In this document: in pieces, positions 63,119-64,000 of the stretch
Layout of the letters: each line of letters starts with the position of its first letter
Numbering within the stretch: position 1 is the first letter of the stretch
Assembly: GCA_963556255.1 (NCBI GenBank)
Contig: OY744613.1
Location: forward strand, 40,197,352-40,261,351
From: Allolobophora icterica
Taxonomy: Eukaryota > Annelida > Clitellata > Crassiclitellata > Lumbricidae
DNA: 64,000 nt
Reading direction: 5' to 3'
Notes under the pieces: generated by a model
What the model was told of the DNA's origin: nothing
Seen by the model: only the letters and a program-made list of their open reading frames with translations
Database searches by the model: none
Position numbers and translations under genes: made by a program

Positions 63119-63504
63119 GAAGTGCACAGCTCAACAGTTAGTCCAATGAGTTCGACAGCGGTTCGAAGGGAGTTCTTGGACGGGAGTCAGACACGGAGAG
63201 AGGTTTGAAGGTTCGTCAGCGTCGAGTTCAGAGTCAGCGTCGCCAGTGCTCAGTTACTTCGTCGTGGTTGCGTCGCTTGTACCACGGACTCTGCTAGTCT
63301 TTCGTCGTTATTAGGTCGTCGCTGACTGGTAGTCATCAGTCGCTGTCGTTGACAGTCGTCGTCTGCGTCGCCGGAGTCGTGTTCTCCGGTTGAGTGCGTT
63401 CTTGAACTCTGCCTCGTCGGACTGCGAAACTGATTTAACTGTGAACTCATTTCATTATGTTTGTTCGATTATATCGACGGGTAGTCGATTGAGTGTGATC
63501 AGGT

Positions 63505-63510
63505 AATAAA
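63505..63510 (+). terminator. AATAAA polyadenylation signal
   Basis: AATAAA occurs about 390 bp downstream of the TATA box on the same strand, followed within 30 bp by TTAGCCTTCTGCTTG. The distance fits an R region bounded by promoter and poly-A site inside one LTR. Confidence 0.4.
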
Positions 63511-63632
63511 GTTTGAAACCAGAGGTTAGCCTTCTGCTTGACTAAGGGAAGCCTTGCCCCACGGACTAGAGTCAGGATCCGAACCCTGGGCTGGGCCATC
63601 CTGGTAAGCTGATTCGGCCCAGGTTCGCCACA

Positions 63633-64000
63633 GTACTAATAGACTACTATAGCTGCATAAGCTTTAAAGAATCACAGAATCACAATCAGCCAGACACGGG
63701 AATTATCGTTATTTAGAAACACCCATTGCACCGTTGTCTAGATTAGGCCTAGACCCAAAACGTAAGCAAGGTAATACACGGACAGTCAGTCCTTTGGGAC
63801 AGGGAGTTAGGCCTAGACTATGGTGAATAAATAAGCTGTTGAGCTGAGACCTGAATGACGAAAGAGATGATGCAGAATGAACAGATGCGGGTAGAGGATT
63901 CAAAAAATTTTGCACGAAAACCGAAAAACCCGTTCACCAAGAAAACTTCGAAATTTTAGTTATGACAAAAGGAAGGACGTCAGTACTGTTGAAAAAGTCG
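63633..64000. other. Right end of window, nothing recognised
   Basis: AT-rich sequence with AGGCCTAGA words near 63745 and 63810. No gene, RNA or repeat can be supported. Confidence 0.5.

Larger units (their letters stand above)
62792..63632 (+). mobile_element. Probable 3' LTR of an LTR retrotransposon
   Basis: Bounds are TGTGCCGAT at 62792 and TTCGCCACA ending at 63632, an imperfect terminal inverted pair with TG...CA ends; length 841 bp. It is preceded by a polypurine-like tract. Inside are a TATA box (63111), an AATAAA (63505) and a GT-rich stretch after it, in the order U3-R-U5. No primer-binding site follows 63632, so it would be a 3' or solo LTR. The 5-bp flanks (GAAAT, GTACT) do not match, so a simple solo LTR is not supported. 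The second LTR is not in this window, so the call rests on layout alone. Confidence 0.45.

Noticed and set aside
62826..63208. Ala/Ser/Leu/Arg-rich + frames
   Set aside because: They follow the CGTCAGCGCTCTG repeat composition upstream of the TATA box; two frames read the same bases equally well.

Overview
This is eukaryotic, almost certainly animal, genomic DNA. It holds retroelement remnants with microsatellite tails, a tRNA-derived SINE, a C2H2 zinc-finger gene and no operon-like gene packing. Short TAGGCCTA-type words scattered through the right flank (for example near 53623, 55258, 58745, 63745) remind me of echinoderm or other marine invertebrate genomes. That placement is only a weak inference.

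Layout. 1-273 is a compound trinucleotide microsatellite. It abuts a decayed minus-strand 3' end of a non-LTR retrotransposon (about 300-875). From about 1070 to 50246 the window is one giant satellite array: a 133-bp monomer in roughly 365 copies. Each monomer carries four perfect TGACGTCA (CRE) octamers, one or two CACGTG E-boxes and 16 CpGs. The array reads + from 1173 to 15894, flips to - from 15913 to 33857, is cut by a 200-N scaffold gap (33858-34057), and reads + again to 50246. The first flip lies at the centre of a near-perfect palindrome with arms of about 2.3 kb. A single inverted monomer sits at the left edge. Eight monomers carry a 5-bp micro-inversion inside a small dyad. So the same family shows inversion at three scales.

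The right flank (50247-64000) is a graveyard of mobile DNA around one cellular-type gene. It holds a broken Penelope-like retroelement (- strand, 51541-52898), the 3' end of a CR1/Jockey/L2-type LINE with a (TTGAT)n tail (53471-54441), a (GAT)n microsatellite, a tRNA-derived SINE (57701-57950), and a C2H2 zinc-finger gene.

The zinc-finger gene is the most informative locus. Its coding sequence starts at 58171 and stops making sense at 58316, inside the codon after TGEKP. It resumes at 61030 in a frame that completes that codon once a 2710-bp insert is removed. The insert (58317-61026) has about 0.62-kb inverted terminal repeats and a 3-bp ATA target duplication. It carries a frameshifted gene with zinc-ligand motifs that starts at the inner edge of the left terminal repeat, a nested LINE fragment with its own target duplication, and a minisatellite. 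Downstream lies a likely LTR retrotransposon end (62792-63632) with a purine tract, TATA box and AATAAA.

Nothing here works as an operon or pathway. The candidate 'new system' is the satellite: a very large, CRE- and E-box-saturated, inversion-prone tandem array. Assembly artefact is a serious alternative for several of its large-scale features.
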